A stretch of 64,000 nt of DNA. Origin: Porogramme epimiltina (lineage: Eukaryota > Basidiomycota > Agaricomycetes > Polyporales > Polyporaceae). Positions 1 to 13,105 of the stretch are shown one piece after another (within the stretch, counting starts at the first letter, position 1; every line of letters starts with the position of its first letter). A program made the translations under genes and the position numbers. The notes beneath the pieces were generated by a model that made no database searches, was not told where the DNA came from, and saw only the letters and a list, made by a program, of their open reading frames with translations. Where the stretch lies: contig FTLJ01000283.1 in assembly GCA_900155495.1 (NCBI GenBank), positions 1-64,000 of the forward strand. Reading direction: 5' to 3'.

Positions 1-535
1 CCCCCGCCCCCCGTCTTCGACCCCGCCAGCATAGACCGCTTCGGCCCCGTCCCAGAGCCCTCAGAGCCCTATCACAGATCCCCATTCCCCCTCAGCCCCG
101 TCGAATCGCCCCCTCGGCCGACTCCCAGAACCCCGACAACCCCTACCACCTCCGCGGAATCGCACCACAGACCGCCTCAGACGTTCCGACGACCGGCACG
201 GGCAGGTTTACAGGCGTGACCTCCGCCATTAGCTCCCTCGAGGTCCATGTCGAGCTCCCAGCCGGAGCGACGGGGAAGGGGAAGGAGCGGCCGCCATCCA
301 CGGCCCTGTCGACAAGCTTTCCGGGTGTCACAGACTCGGCTTTGATCAAGTGAGTATCTTAGTTTTGCGTATTCGTCCTCCTCTTCGTCTTTTTCGCCCC
401 CTTCTGCCCGCAATCCTTTTATCCCCGAAGACACCGCTCGATCCCGAAGCATCAATGAGCAGAGCGGCGAGCGGAACGAAAGCATCAGTAAACTGGAGGC
501 CCATGCGCGGGGCGTCGGTAGACATCGTGGGCTGA
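1..535 (+). other. Possible 3' end of an unrecognised plus-strand gene
   Basis: Two plus-strand reading frames look protein-like: one from the window edge to about 130, rich in Pro and Ser, and another from about 130 to 349. The second ends at a good donor (gtgagtatct at 350), and a stretch after a possible acceptor at 423 reads to a stop at 535. The phases of these pieces do not join cleanly, so either the model is wrong or the gene is broken. No domain is recognised. The neighbouring minus-strand regulator also carries frameshifts, so local sequence decay or local assembly error are both possible. The opposite strand is open over part of the same interval and could be the true coding strand. 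Confidence 0.25.
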
Positions 536-570
536 GAGGGCGCATCCATACAAGGCGGAGGAGGTCACCC

Positions 571-1450
571 TCACGCATGACGTCGCGCCAGTCGACGGGC
601 GCGCTCTTGGCTGCGGCGGAACCAGACCCGGCTCATAAGCCGGCCGACATCCTCGACGTTCCTCTCCTGCTGCTGGCGTGCGAGCATGCGGAGGAGGAAC
701 GTGCGCTGGCGCTGGTCTTCCGTGAGGCGACCCGCGATGCAGACTTCGAACACGGCGCTGCGTTCGACGCTCGAGAGCGTCGTGTGCAGGAACATCTTAT
801 CCGACGCGCGGAAGATCGCGTTCGTCAGCCGCCCCCGCCGCTGGACCACCTCCGCCTCCGTGCTTGCGCCGACGCCCCTGCCCCCCAATGATACCTGCCC
901 TTGCGCCCCCCGCACCTCCTGCGCCGCCGCCCCCACCCCTGCTACTGTCGGCTGTATGCGATGCAAGCGCAGGTAGGCCGTATAAGCCCGGCTGCAGCGG
1001 CACGATCGGGTTAACGAACGTATTCGACGCGAGGTACATCTCCTCGATGCTCAGCCGGCGCTGCACGGTCTCAGGGTAGGAGAGCTGCCCATGGCGCAGT
1101 ACGCTCTCTTCTTCCAGTGCGCGCGGTTCGAGATCTCCGCGATCGCGAACATTACCTTGTTCTCGCAGCCCATCACAAGTAGTATCGACGTTACGGTCTT
1201 CTCCCAGCCGCCCGCCGCGCTGCCCCCGCTGAGCGCGTCCCCCGTGAACGCGCTGTTGAAGATCACGGGGTACTGCTCGAGGGAGCGCAGCACCTGCTGC
1301 ATCTGCACGCTCGCAAGCACGTCGAATCGCATCGTCGTCTCGTGATGGTCGACCGCGTCAACTCGGAGCACCGCCGCTGCGCCTCCTCGGGCCCGTATAA
1401 CCGCGCGGCGTTGAGCACTGTGCTCTGCATGTACTACTATGCGATCCCGG
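571..1450 (-). pseudogene. Decayed fungal-specific transcription factor (Fungal_trans_2 type)
   Basis: Minus-strand segments in different frames match, in order, the C-terminal half of the Zn2Cys6-associated Fungal_trans_2 regulators as I remember them: RFDVLASVQMQQ, MGCENKVMFAIAEISNRAHWK, a loop containing IEEMYLASNTF, AIFRASDKMFLHTTLS, VFEVCIAGRLTEDQ, and a terminal PVDWRDVMREGDLLRLV. The frame changes at about 1340-1370 (before RFDVLAS), near 1110 (after AHWKK) and near 610 (after LMSRVW), with no splice sites that explain it. The stop expected after LLRLV is also missing. No Zn2Cys6 cluster is visible upstream on the minus strand to 2.2 kb. The remnant is therefore 5'-truncated and frameshifted. 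The regulated pathway cannot be inferred. Confidence 0.6.
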
Positions 1451-2370
1451 GATACACCTCCTAGTTCCCGCGCCCGCCCGATATCGCATGTGTTTGCTAC
1501 GCTACCGTTGTACTAGTAGTGTACGATCTTAATATGAATTTATTTTCTCCGTCACTGTATTTTCAGGATTGCAGGCACAAGTTGTACTACAACGCCTCAC
1601 CCTGCGCGATGTGATACAATGAAGGTGGGTCCATTGCCCCAGACCACTACATCACTGTCCCTCAAGCAAGGGTGTACCACACAGTACTACCGGATCCCGG
1701 TCATTGCTATACAATACCACATGGTCTCATGCATTGCTATGCAATGCCACAGGGTCTCATGCATCGCTATGGCGTGCTACAGCGTGCTACGGCAGTTGGG
1801 CAACGTTGCAATGGTGTGCTATAGAGTGCTACAGCAGTGGGGTGGCTGCAACGGCGTGCTCTGGTGACTACTGAGCGCAATAAACCCCGCCCTAGGGTTA
1901 CAGAGCTCAACATAACCCGCCCTAGGGTGCAACAGCCATCTGACTTTTTTTCTGATGTAGAACCACGAGGAACTGTCCTGAGGCTTGTTCCCTGATATGT
2001 TGCAAGGCAAACTCTGGGCCCATCGCCATCACAACGACAGGATATGTAACAGGTGCGCCGTGTTCGATTTAGGGGCCTCCCATCGATCGTTAAGGCTGAC
2101 TTCAGCACTCTAGGATCGCCGCCATTCACATGTAGATGTCCGCACAATTTTCCATCGCACTCGACCTTTGGAGAATGTCTAGACACAAGATTACAAACAG
2201 CTTAAACGTCTGAATGCCCTTTTCATGCACTTTGCGCAAAGGCTCAAGGTGCACTTTGCGTGAGCAATGGAGGAGACACAAACATTCTCTTTTGCGCCAT
2301 TATCATCAACGGGAGGTATGGATAAAGGGGATACATGCTTGTTCTCTTAGACAACATCATCGTTTGTTAC
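1451..2370. other. Non-coding stretch with short repeats
   Basis: No supported gene. The interval is less GC-rich than its flanks and holds the 30-bp tandem repeat listed separately, followed by a degenerate tail of related 'gtgctaca' words to about 1860. The motif cgccctagggt occurs twice, near 1889 and 1919. The short open frames in it show no domain or splice logic. Confidence 0.5.
1702..1791. repeat. 30-bp tandem repeat, three copies
   Basis: Three adjacent units of about 30 bp (1702-1731, 1732-1761, 1762-1791) share the core cattgctatgcaatgccac. The first two are nearly identical and the third has diverged in its second half. Weaker related words continue to about 1860. It lies outside any gene. 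Confidence 0.7.
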
Positions 2371-2374
2371 TACA

Positions 2375-2990
2375 GCTCCGTCAATGGACCTTTTGCCACC
2401 CATCATGCCACCCGCCAAGCCACGTTTGCACTCATACCGCGGTATATAAGGCACGAAGTATCCCCTCGTAAAGTCCTCATCACCCTCACGGATCCTTCTC
2501 TGATCTAGTAACTCATGGAGCCACCCCCTCTACCATATTCGCTTTTCATAGACTTGCGCATCCATCTAGCGGATAAACTTCTCAACCCAATGCTTTATTG
2601 CTTACTACACTGCCCGTGTATGCGGATTGGCACACCCCCTCGAAGTGAGTAGTGCATTGCTTTACATCGGCACTCTCGCCGTTCGCCGTGAGAGTTCGTG
2701 TTGACCATTTTCGTCCCCTCCCTCAAGCACATCATGGTAGACCTCGACTTACACACACGTTCACGACCAACCCACCTGCTCCAGAGCGCCAGCTACTGTG
2801 CATGAGAGGTCACGCAAACTAGGGTGAGTGTCCAAAGCGCCTCGTCGCCCGTCTAAGGGAGGTATACCGTAGAACCATTCTCATTCCGCCCTAGTCTTAC
2901 AGGGCTGCGCCTTCACTGGCGACGGATACGGCGCATGGGACGTATCGTTCTTTACGCCAGCCCAGATCACCACCGAGTTGGGCAGGAGAG
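2375..2990 (+). pseudogene. Copy A of an unrecognised spliced gene family (with promoter)
   Basis: This interval is clearly related to the reverse complement of 17440-18085. The shared parts, in order, are: a block containing gtcaatggaccttttgccac (about 2392), a TATA box (ggtatataag, 2441-2450), an ATG at 2515 beginning MEPPPLPYS, the motif DKLLN about 22 codons later, a donor at 2645, a second conserved block ending at a donor after 2821, and an acceptor at 2902 followed by a block containing acggatacggcgcatggg. Matching splice sites and a TATA box argue for a duplicated gene rather than a simple repeat. The frame of the later exons is uncertain because of stop codons, so at least one copy is decayed. 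I do not recognise the product. Confidence 0.45.
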
Positions 2991-4554
2991 ATCCAGCCTC
3001 CATTGTTGGCTCCTACATCACCTATTGTGCGACTTCCAGGCCAAAGTGCGTTTGCGAGCATCGACTTCGCTTCCATCACTCCCCGCGTCGCGCGCCTGTG
3101 CCACCTCGACCCAGGCTGGAAGAGGCTTTCCGACCTCCATAAAAGCAGAGGGGCATCCCGAGGATTTTCACTCAACAGCATAGAGCGCACAAAACGATCG
3201 AGCGGGGCCCCGTCTCAGGCTTCCCTTGTTCCCGCTGCACACTCGTCTGGGTCCTCGACGCATTCGTCTGGGTCCTCGACGCATCCGTCTGGGTCCTCGA
3301 CGCATTGGTCTGGGTCCTCGACGCACCCGCCGAACTCGCCGATACACCCTTCCAGCTCTCCGACGCATCCGTCTGGATCCTCGACGCACCGTCCCGATGT
3401 GAAGACCAGCCACGATCACATACCACTTCTCCGAATCCACGGGTCCGCGCAATTCCGAGCCATCCAGCGTATCTCCACACACACCGCGAGGTCCCTCAAA
3501 TGGACACGCAAGTTATCCCCGTCCGCCCATCCCGGCCTGTCATCCCTGAACTGCACCCATCCACCACGACATGTCCACCGACCCCGAAACCGACCCCGCA
3601 TCCCGAGCTGCATGCGCGCGCCAGCCTCGACTCTGTAAGGCACGACAGCAATGATTGTGCACCAACACAGTCGTTGCCCGTCACGTTGCGCCTCACCGAG
3701 CGTCCGCAGGCAGCTAGTGGGTATGTACGGCACAGAGGTCAGAACAGCACGAACCTCCCAGGCGCCCCTGCCACCGCATGGGTCAAAACACTTGCATCCC
3801 GCTCGGCGGCCAACCACGAGCGCGACGCGACAGAAGCCCGACAGACACTCGGTGCCTGTCCACCGCGCACGCGAGCTTGCGCCGACACCAGTCCCCACCG
3901 GCGCCGTCCCACCTCCTCTTCTTCAGAAGCCAGAAATTGCACTGTGGCCGTTGATCGCCCATGGCCAGGGTTAGGTTCTAGCTCGTGTACCGCCTGCCAT
4001 GGCGTCCTTGGGAAACAATGTCTCAAACCACGATCCACTACTAGAATGCGGCACGGTTCATAGCCCCCCCCCCCAAAGGACTGAGGCAGGAAGTAGTAGG
4101 GTAGAAGCCATGATTTTAATGTAGCTGCCACTAAAAATGCGGCTCGATTTTATATAATGAAACGAGATCAATCGTCCACGCCCCCTCTCGCCCGTGTGCC
4201 TTCGCGAGAACGCCAACATTCACATTCACTCACAGCACCAACATAGCCCGGCGCACGCCCACACGCACACTCCAAAAGTAACCCAAGATACGAACGCCCA
4301 TAAGATTCATTATATAAAAGTATAACAACACCGGCGGGGGCGCGCTCGCACGCGCGCCCTCCCGCCACCGCCGACTGCCTATAAGTACTTAAAAGAGCAC
4401 GACCACAGCCAGACACGTCCGCGTCGGACATTACTTTGCGCCCGCCCCTCCCCAGGCCGTCGGTCTAGTACTATTACAACACGCGGGGGGTATCCAAGCG
4501 TCTCTCCCTCTCCCTCCTTCCCTCCGTCGCCTCCCCCCAGCCTGCACGAGGCGC
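2991..4554. other. Downstream region with minisatellite and 3' flank of the nucleoside transporter
   Basis: A 211-codon plus-strand open frame (3003-3638) runs through the 21-bp minisatellite. The minus strand is also open over 3168-3482, which is expected when a 21-bp unit lacks stops. No domain is seen. An 11-base C tract lies at 4064-4074. The part from about 4100 on is A/T-richer and is probably the 3' flank of the minus-strand transporter. Confidence 0.5.
3243..3390. repeat. 21-bp minisatellite
   Basis: Four near-perfect units of cgtctgggtcctcgacgcat (21-bp period) start at 3243, 3264, 3285 and 3306. A diverged stretch and one more recognisable unit near 3367-3387 follow. The period is a multiple of three, so both strands stay open; the plus-frame product would be a Ser-Ser-Thr-His repeat. 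Copy-number variation between strains would be expected. Confidence 0.85.
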
Positions 4555-6940
<2,386 letters not shown>

Positions 6941-9799
6941 CGCGCTGGCCTGTGCTGCCTATGCGAGAGGAGGAGCGAACGAGGCTGGCCTACGGGTGGA
7001 GAGGCGGCGATGGAGGGCACACGAGCGGGCGCGGCGGCTGATATACGCCCGGCGGGGAGGTCGCGCGAGCGTTCGACGCACCACGCGGTTCATCAATCTC
7101 CAGGCGGGGGTGCCTGGACTGCATCCGTATCACCCTCGACCGATAAGCCACACGGTCGACCCCGCTCCTGCCACCCGTCCGCTGCCCCGGCCGTGTCAGA
7201 CAGGCAAAATCGCCGACCCCCCGATGCCAAGCCTGCCGCCCGGCGGTCCATCTGCCCCCTCCGCTGCGTCGGTCCTGCTCCAGTCCGCCCCCGCAGGCCT
7301 CCGCGCGTCGTCTGACCCACCCGGAGCAAAAGACCACACCCCACGCTGTCGCCGACCGCAAAGCCTGCGTTGATCCCGATGGGCGCGTCCCACAAGCCCG
7401 CGTCCGAGACATGCACGACGCCTCCGCTCGCCCACGCCGTATCATCGCCCGCCTATCTCGAATATCACGGTCGTTGACAGCGGGACATCCCAACTTCCAC
7501 GATTGCGATACGCCCCCCACGCAAACTTCGCTGCTGCGTCGGCGGGGGGATTTTGCACTCGGGCGCGGGCGTGCGGCGGGGCGCGCCCAACCCCTTTTAT
7601 GTAAACTTTCTGCGCGCGCTATAAATACGCAAACGCCGCCGCCTCCTTTTCGGGCCCACCGACGCGCCCGCCGCCCGGCCAGTAAAATAGACCTCCAAAA
7701 CTTCCCTGCTTCAAACGCTGCGCACCGCGCCCGTCCGAACAGAGTTCGCAGCGGAGAGCACCTGAGACCCACCGCTGACACGCCCCCGCGTCGCCCAGAC
7801 CGTCCCATGATAAGCCCCGCCCCAGCTGGCACTTGGTCCCATCCAGGTCGCCGCTCCACGCGCCCCCTCCGCCACCACAACGTACCCCAAGGTACTAGTG
7901 CGGCCGCGGCACCGCTCCCAAGCGTGAAACGATACACCAGTGATACACCACCCGCTCCTTACTCATGGGCATAGTAATCACATTCCGTACCGCGCGTCTC
8001 CGTTCAGAATGGGTGTTGCTCAAGTACAACGGCTCGCGATGGCCTTACCATCAGGCACACTTCCGAGCCTCCAGCCCATCATGCCGGCGACTGCCATGTA
8101 GCCATGACGCAGATACGCGCTCCCCTATCGGCGTCCCCGGTGCCTTGGACGCGATACAACCACAGGCCGAGTGAGGCACCCTCTCGCCCGTCGCGCCATC
8201 ATCGATGCATCATCATCAATGCGCGTCCGTCCTTTTGCCTTTTGCGCACACGACTTATCTTCCTCCACCCCTCGGTCCCGCACGCGCACATCGAAATCTG
8301 GACGATCCGAGCCCGTGCCTCCCTCTTCTTCTGCGCCGGGCTTCTGCGCATTAAACATCGGTCCCTGGCCCTGGCGTGGCTGCGCATACGACCGCTACCT
8401 CTATCTTGCACGGCTGACGCCGAAACCATGATTTCGTGAAGTACACTCAGGTCCTACGCTTTGCGGTATCGAGCTCGAGAATTTCTATCGGTGCTCACGC
8501 GCACCTTATAGGCTGGCGAGTGGGCAGCAAGTGCTTGTGTCCCAGGCCTGTGATTACACAAGACCTTCCCTTCATCAGATCTAGAGTGACAGTTTCGCGA
8601 TCAAGGCTATGGCCGCTACGAGCTCAGCTACAGTCTACAGGGCCTCCCGTGGAGACCACCTAATAGGGCCCAGTGCAGGATGATGTGTCGAACACGCAAG
8701 ATGACGGGACAGAACGAGGTCGTTGCGAACGCGAAGTTGCCCCCGCGCGGGCGCTATCATATGGCGGTGCGGTGCCTGCCACTCCACCACGCTGAGTGCG
8801 ATGCTAATTGAATGAAACAGTCGCTAGCGCCTCACGGAACTACGGTGGAAGGTATTTCCTTATATCTCATCATGAGCTCATCCACTAGGTTAGTGGGGTC
8901 GTACTTAAGCCATCGTTGGACGCTTCGCGTACTAATGTGCGGGCGCTGCGCCATCCTCACCCTGTTCGCTCGTGCAAACCGACTCGGTCGGCGGAGGTTC
9001 GTGTTTTTCCCCTTCGTTTTTACGCTATGCTTATGGCATTCCCACTTCTGTCGCAGGGAGGTTCTCAGCCCTAATACTCTCCCTGCAGATCACAATGAAT
9101 CGCTAACGATTATGGCGCCGCCTGGCAGAGTACGAAGCGTGCGTCACGCCCCGCCCAACTCTACATCTCCCAGCCATCTTTGTGTCTCCACCGCACACCT
9201 CCAGGATTGAGATGGGGTGAGGAAGTCGTGGGTAGCAGCTGTGATAGCGTGGTCTGCGTACTCATGTGAACGGCTTCTATTTCACGACTGCGCTCTGTCG
9301 GAGGCGGCTCGTTATATAGGTTCCTGATGATCCCCTTCATACTGTCCACTTTACACCCCCATTTTCTACCCTACGCACGTCGTAGTAGATATGCGGAATG
9401 CCCGTGGGACATGCTTTGTCGCTCCTTGTAAAAATCGACAGTGTATATTGTAGTCAGCGTGATTTGAAAGTGAGTTCAGTTCGTCATCCAGTGAGTCCTA
9501 ACCTCCATAGCGCTCGCTTATCTCTCGAAACTGTGATCAGGAACTTTTTCCAGAGGGTAAAGACACATGTGTCGGGGACCAAGTGATATTGAAGGCCGGC
9601 GCTCCCATATCCGTGGTACGAGGGTTCCGCAGATACCGGCGTCTGAAGACTTGCAGCCAAGGTCCCTCCTCAGACTCTAGCATTGTCGACCCCCAACTCT
9701 CATCCACCCTCGATCCACGCTTGCCCCAACATGAAATCAAGGCCTCCCCGCCGTCGACGCCCACCTCTCATCCACCCTCGATTCACGCCCTCTCCCAAC
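6941..9799. other. Promoter side of the transporter and unassigned DNA
   Basis: No supported gene. 6941-7950 is very GC-rich and long open frames there are composition artefacts; it probably contains the promoter and 5' leader of the minus-strand transporter. A plus-strand TATAAATA lies at about 7620 and a minus-strand TATA-like ctatataa near 9318, but neither leads to a gene I can model. From about 8000 the composition is closer to average, with short open frames only. Confidence 0.4.
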
Positions 9800-12294
9800 A
9801 TGACATTAAGGTCTTTACCCGCAGAGCTCGGTCTCCCTATCATCGACTGCATCGGCGCAGAGGCGGATCTGTGCTACTATGCTAGACTATCGGAGGTCGA
9901 ATACCCCAGGCTGCGAACGCTCTGCAGCTGTGCCCTCGTATGCAAGGACTGGCTTCATCAAAGCCGTATCAATCTCTACCGGACCATTTTCATCAAGTCT
10001 GTGGCCAAATTCGACTCTCTGGAAAGCACGTTCCACAGAAATCCATCCTTTCGAGATTTCGTCCACACCGTCCATGTTACTCCATTCTCCGAAATCCTTG
10101 AAGAACCACGCGTTTCACTTGGACGTGCCCTCTTATTCCTCAGGACGATGCATGCGTGCACCACCGATCTCGTTGTATCTGACGATATCCCACTCGACAA
10201 TGTCACTCGTAGGTGCCTGTCTCTGGGCTATCCGCACATTGTACACCTTCACCTCAGTAGCATGCGTTACGTCCCTGAAAATCGTTTCCGTTACCTCCTC
10301 AACGCTTTCCCCTCTCTCCGCATTGTCTCCTACTACGTTGCCATGGAGGGTGATATCCAGCCATATGCTTTGAAGTACAGCATTGATATCACTCAGAGTA
10401 TGAGTCGTCGTGCATCTAGCCTGCCGGTGCGTGGACATGACGTCATGGCTGATGTTATACAGCATTGAGACATAATTTAGGAGAAGAATGTTGGTCAATC
10501 TATTTACAAGATGGGATTCTATCCTGCATATATCCTACGTCATAGCCTAGGGATCCTCGAGATAAGGGGGGTGCGCTGGCTCTATAACGGTCGGTCCGAT
10601 TAAACGCCAGTATTCGCTACCCTCGCCGCTCATTCCTGTTTCTTAGCTCACAGATACCTAGATTTTTCAAAGCTTCCACTCCTTCATGCATTGATACTCC
10701 ACATGTATTGCCGTGAGGCAACTCCCTCTATTGAGGCGGTGGCGAAGCTCCTCAGACACAGAGAGCCTTGCGGACGTCTTCGATCCCTCATTCTCGTCCT
10801 TCACGATGCATTCAATTCCAATTATAAACTTCGCCAGGAATGGGCTCGCACCTTACCTACCTCGTCGACCCCGCAAGAAGAAAATTTTCATATCCTCTGC
10901 AACGAAATAGACTGTATTCTTGGCGATGAGCAACATGATTCTGAGGTGATCGCCACCTCCCTCACCCTCAAATTCTTGAATGCTTTATCCACACGAACCG
11001 CGAATCACGCCACTAGTGCCTTACAAGCTAGGTTCCCAAAGCTCCATCACCGGGGTAGTTTGAAGATAGATCTCAGGATTGATTGTATGTCAATGGGGAT
11101 TGTTATGGCACGGTTGCGTGCACGGTTGCCGTGCAGTACTTAACTTTTCCTACGCTCACAGGTTCTCTCGATGATTTATACTGCTATGAAGGGCATATCA
11201 TCGCATCCCCCAGTGGCCAATTCATCGCCAGAAACAGGGTCTACAAGTACAGCAGCCCATCCGACAGAACGGTTGTTGTATGGGATTCACGATCAAGAAC
11301 TATCTTGTCCGAAATCGAGGCAAATCAGGCCCTTGGATTCATCCCGTCACCTGATGGGCACGACCACTACATCGTGTTGATGAAGGAAAAATCTCTTGTC
11401 GTGTGGGATCATTCCTGTGGCACTCTCATTGCGACTCTTCCCAGTCTGAGTCCGAACTCTCAGAAAACCAGTAACGTCTGTTGGTGGCGGGCTATCCATG
11501 TCAGCCATAACCTCATCATATGTGAAACAATCTCAGGGTTCATGTTCGTTTGGGAGGGACGTGGTTTCACATTGCTCTACAAGTACGAACCCCCCAATTC
11601 CTGCCAAATCAACTGCGGCCCAGTGCATATTGTATGTGAATCGGCCGATGGAAATTGGCTCTTGACAAACGCTTACAATCTTCACCTGGAATACGATATC
11701 TGCTTGTGGCACGCTGTAACGAGGACCTGGCACCCCGTTCTTCCCCACCACGAGAACCGGGACGCTCACTTCCAAGTTGACGCCGCATTTTGGGAAGATG
11801 GAACGTCTATTGTTTTGGCTTGTCATTGCGGCGCCGTAGAACGAAGGGACTTTCGTACAAGAATGCCTCTCCGCAACACGTATCTCGTCGACTCAACGGG
11901 AGGCCCTGTACATAAGCTGGACAGGAACACTACTCACCTGTCTCCCGATGGCCGTCGAATATGTTGGATCAGCGACGCTAAGGGCGATCGGCGGGGTCAA
12001 ATCGTGAACATGTCGGACGCGGACACAGGGTCGCTACTATGGTCGACCTACATTGAACGCCCCGTACAGTACCACAGGGAAGTGTTCTTCTCCCCGAACG
12101 GTCAATATGTAGCGTATCTGAATCCGCGGCTTAATACGCTACTGTGTTGGAGGGCGGTGGATGGAAGGTATATCCTTGATGAGAAAACGAAGGCTGCATC
12201 CTGTGAATTCTCCCGAAATGCGAAGGTGTTGGCGTGGAGCCCCGAGTCGTCGTGGGATGATCGGAATGACGAGTTTCACATTATGGAGCTGTGA
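9800..12294 (+). CDS. F-box protein with C-terminal WD40-like beta-propeller
   Basis: Probable substrate-recognition subunit of an SCF ubiquitin ligase. Three exons (9800-10397, 10647-11084, 11162-12294) join in frame to 722 residues. Residues about 6-60 resemble a basidiomycete F-box (LPAELGLPIIDCI ... LCSCALVCKDWLHQSRINLY). About 100-345 is Leu-rich and LRR-like in spacing. About 350-722 has propeller-like repeats with recurring V-V-W-D, L-V-V-W-D-H, F-V-W-E and L-L-C-W strand ends and S-P-D/N-G turns. Intron 1 (249 nt) is unusually long for this window; donor a|gtatgagt and acceptor cttag were chosen because they keep the phase. An alternative would be two neighbouring genes, but the second junction is convincing. 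The start is the ATG immediately before the F-box. Confidence 0.83.
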
Positions 12295-13105
12295 AAGGCA
12301 AAGGACAAGTAGGCTACAGATTACTTTATATCACAAGATTTGGGCCATATGAGTACTACTCCTGCGGTCACGTCTGTCAATACACGAGAAACGGCACAAG
12401 CCAACGGCTCCACCCTTAAGTAGTCATTACCTTGTTGTAGATTGGAGCTACAATGGGGCGGCATAGCTGGTGGGCATATACACCCTTGGTAGCACGTTCA
12501 GATGCAAGTCTTGCACGAAAAGATACAAGGAGAATGAAGCACGTACGATACGCGATCTCGACGATTAACTATGAATAGAACAACGACGCGCGCAGCGACT
12601 GATACTTACAAACATGTTATGGCATGCACTTGCCCCATGTTTACAAGGTTTCATGATGGACGAGGAGCCCTATCACCTAATCTCGTCTCTCGAGTCTCCA
12701 AGACGTCGGCATCCGTCTTCCGAACACTGGGAGAGCGGTAGTATTCAACACTCGATGCTCGAGCTCGTTTCCTGAGGCCATGCACCTTGAGTGCATTTTT
12801 CCCACCGCCGATACGCCCACAAGCCGGGGGAGGCATCCAGCACACGTGCACACGATACCAATGTGTGCATCCGTCCTTTTATCGTCGTCGTGCGCCTGTA
12901 CCTCCACTCCCCTGCACAAATCCAAACAGTCCGTGTCCACAGCCCCCGGCCCGCAGCAGAATCCTACACATTAACTTCGGTCCCTGACCTCGGCGCGGCC
13001 GCACGCACCCGCCGTTCCAAAAAGCCTCCAAGAGCCCACTAAACGCCCAGCTGTCTGCCATCTTATACCTGCGCGTCCACGCGACCGCCCCACTACGGTC
13101 GGCAC
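12295..13105. other. Convergent 3' flanks
   Basis: The space between two genes that converge here. It should hold both 3' untranslated regions. No gene or repeat seen. Confidence 0.5.

Noticed and set aside
2375..2600. Reading copy A and copy B as solo LTRs of a retrotransposon
   Set aside because: No TG...CA ends, target-site duplications, primer-binding site or polymerase fragments were found, and the conserved part includes start codon and splice sites.
3003..3638. 211-codon plus-strand frame through the minisatellite
   Set aside because: The repeat has a 21-bp period, so open frames arise for free; no start context, domain or splice support.
4064..4074. Poly-C tracts (also at 24144 and 47381) as boundaries of mobile elements
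   Set aside because: Their flanks share nothing with each other; they look like ordinary homopolymer runs.
6990..7937. 315-codon minus-strand open frame upstream of the nucleoside transporter
   Set aside because: GC-rich promoter/leader DNA with no domain; the transporter ATG at 6940 lies downstream and fits the family.
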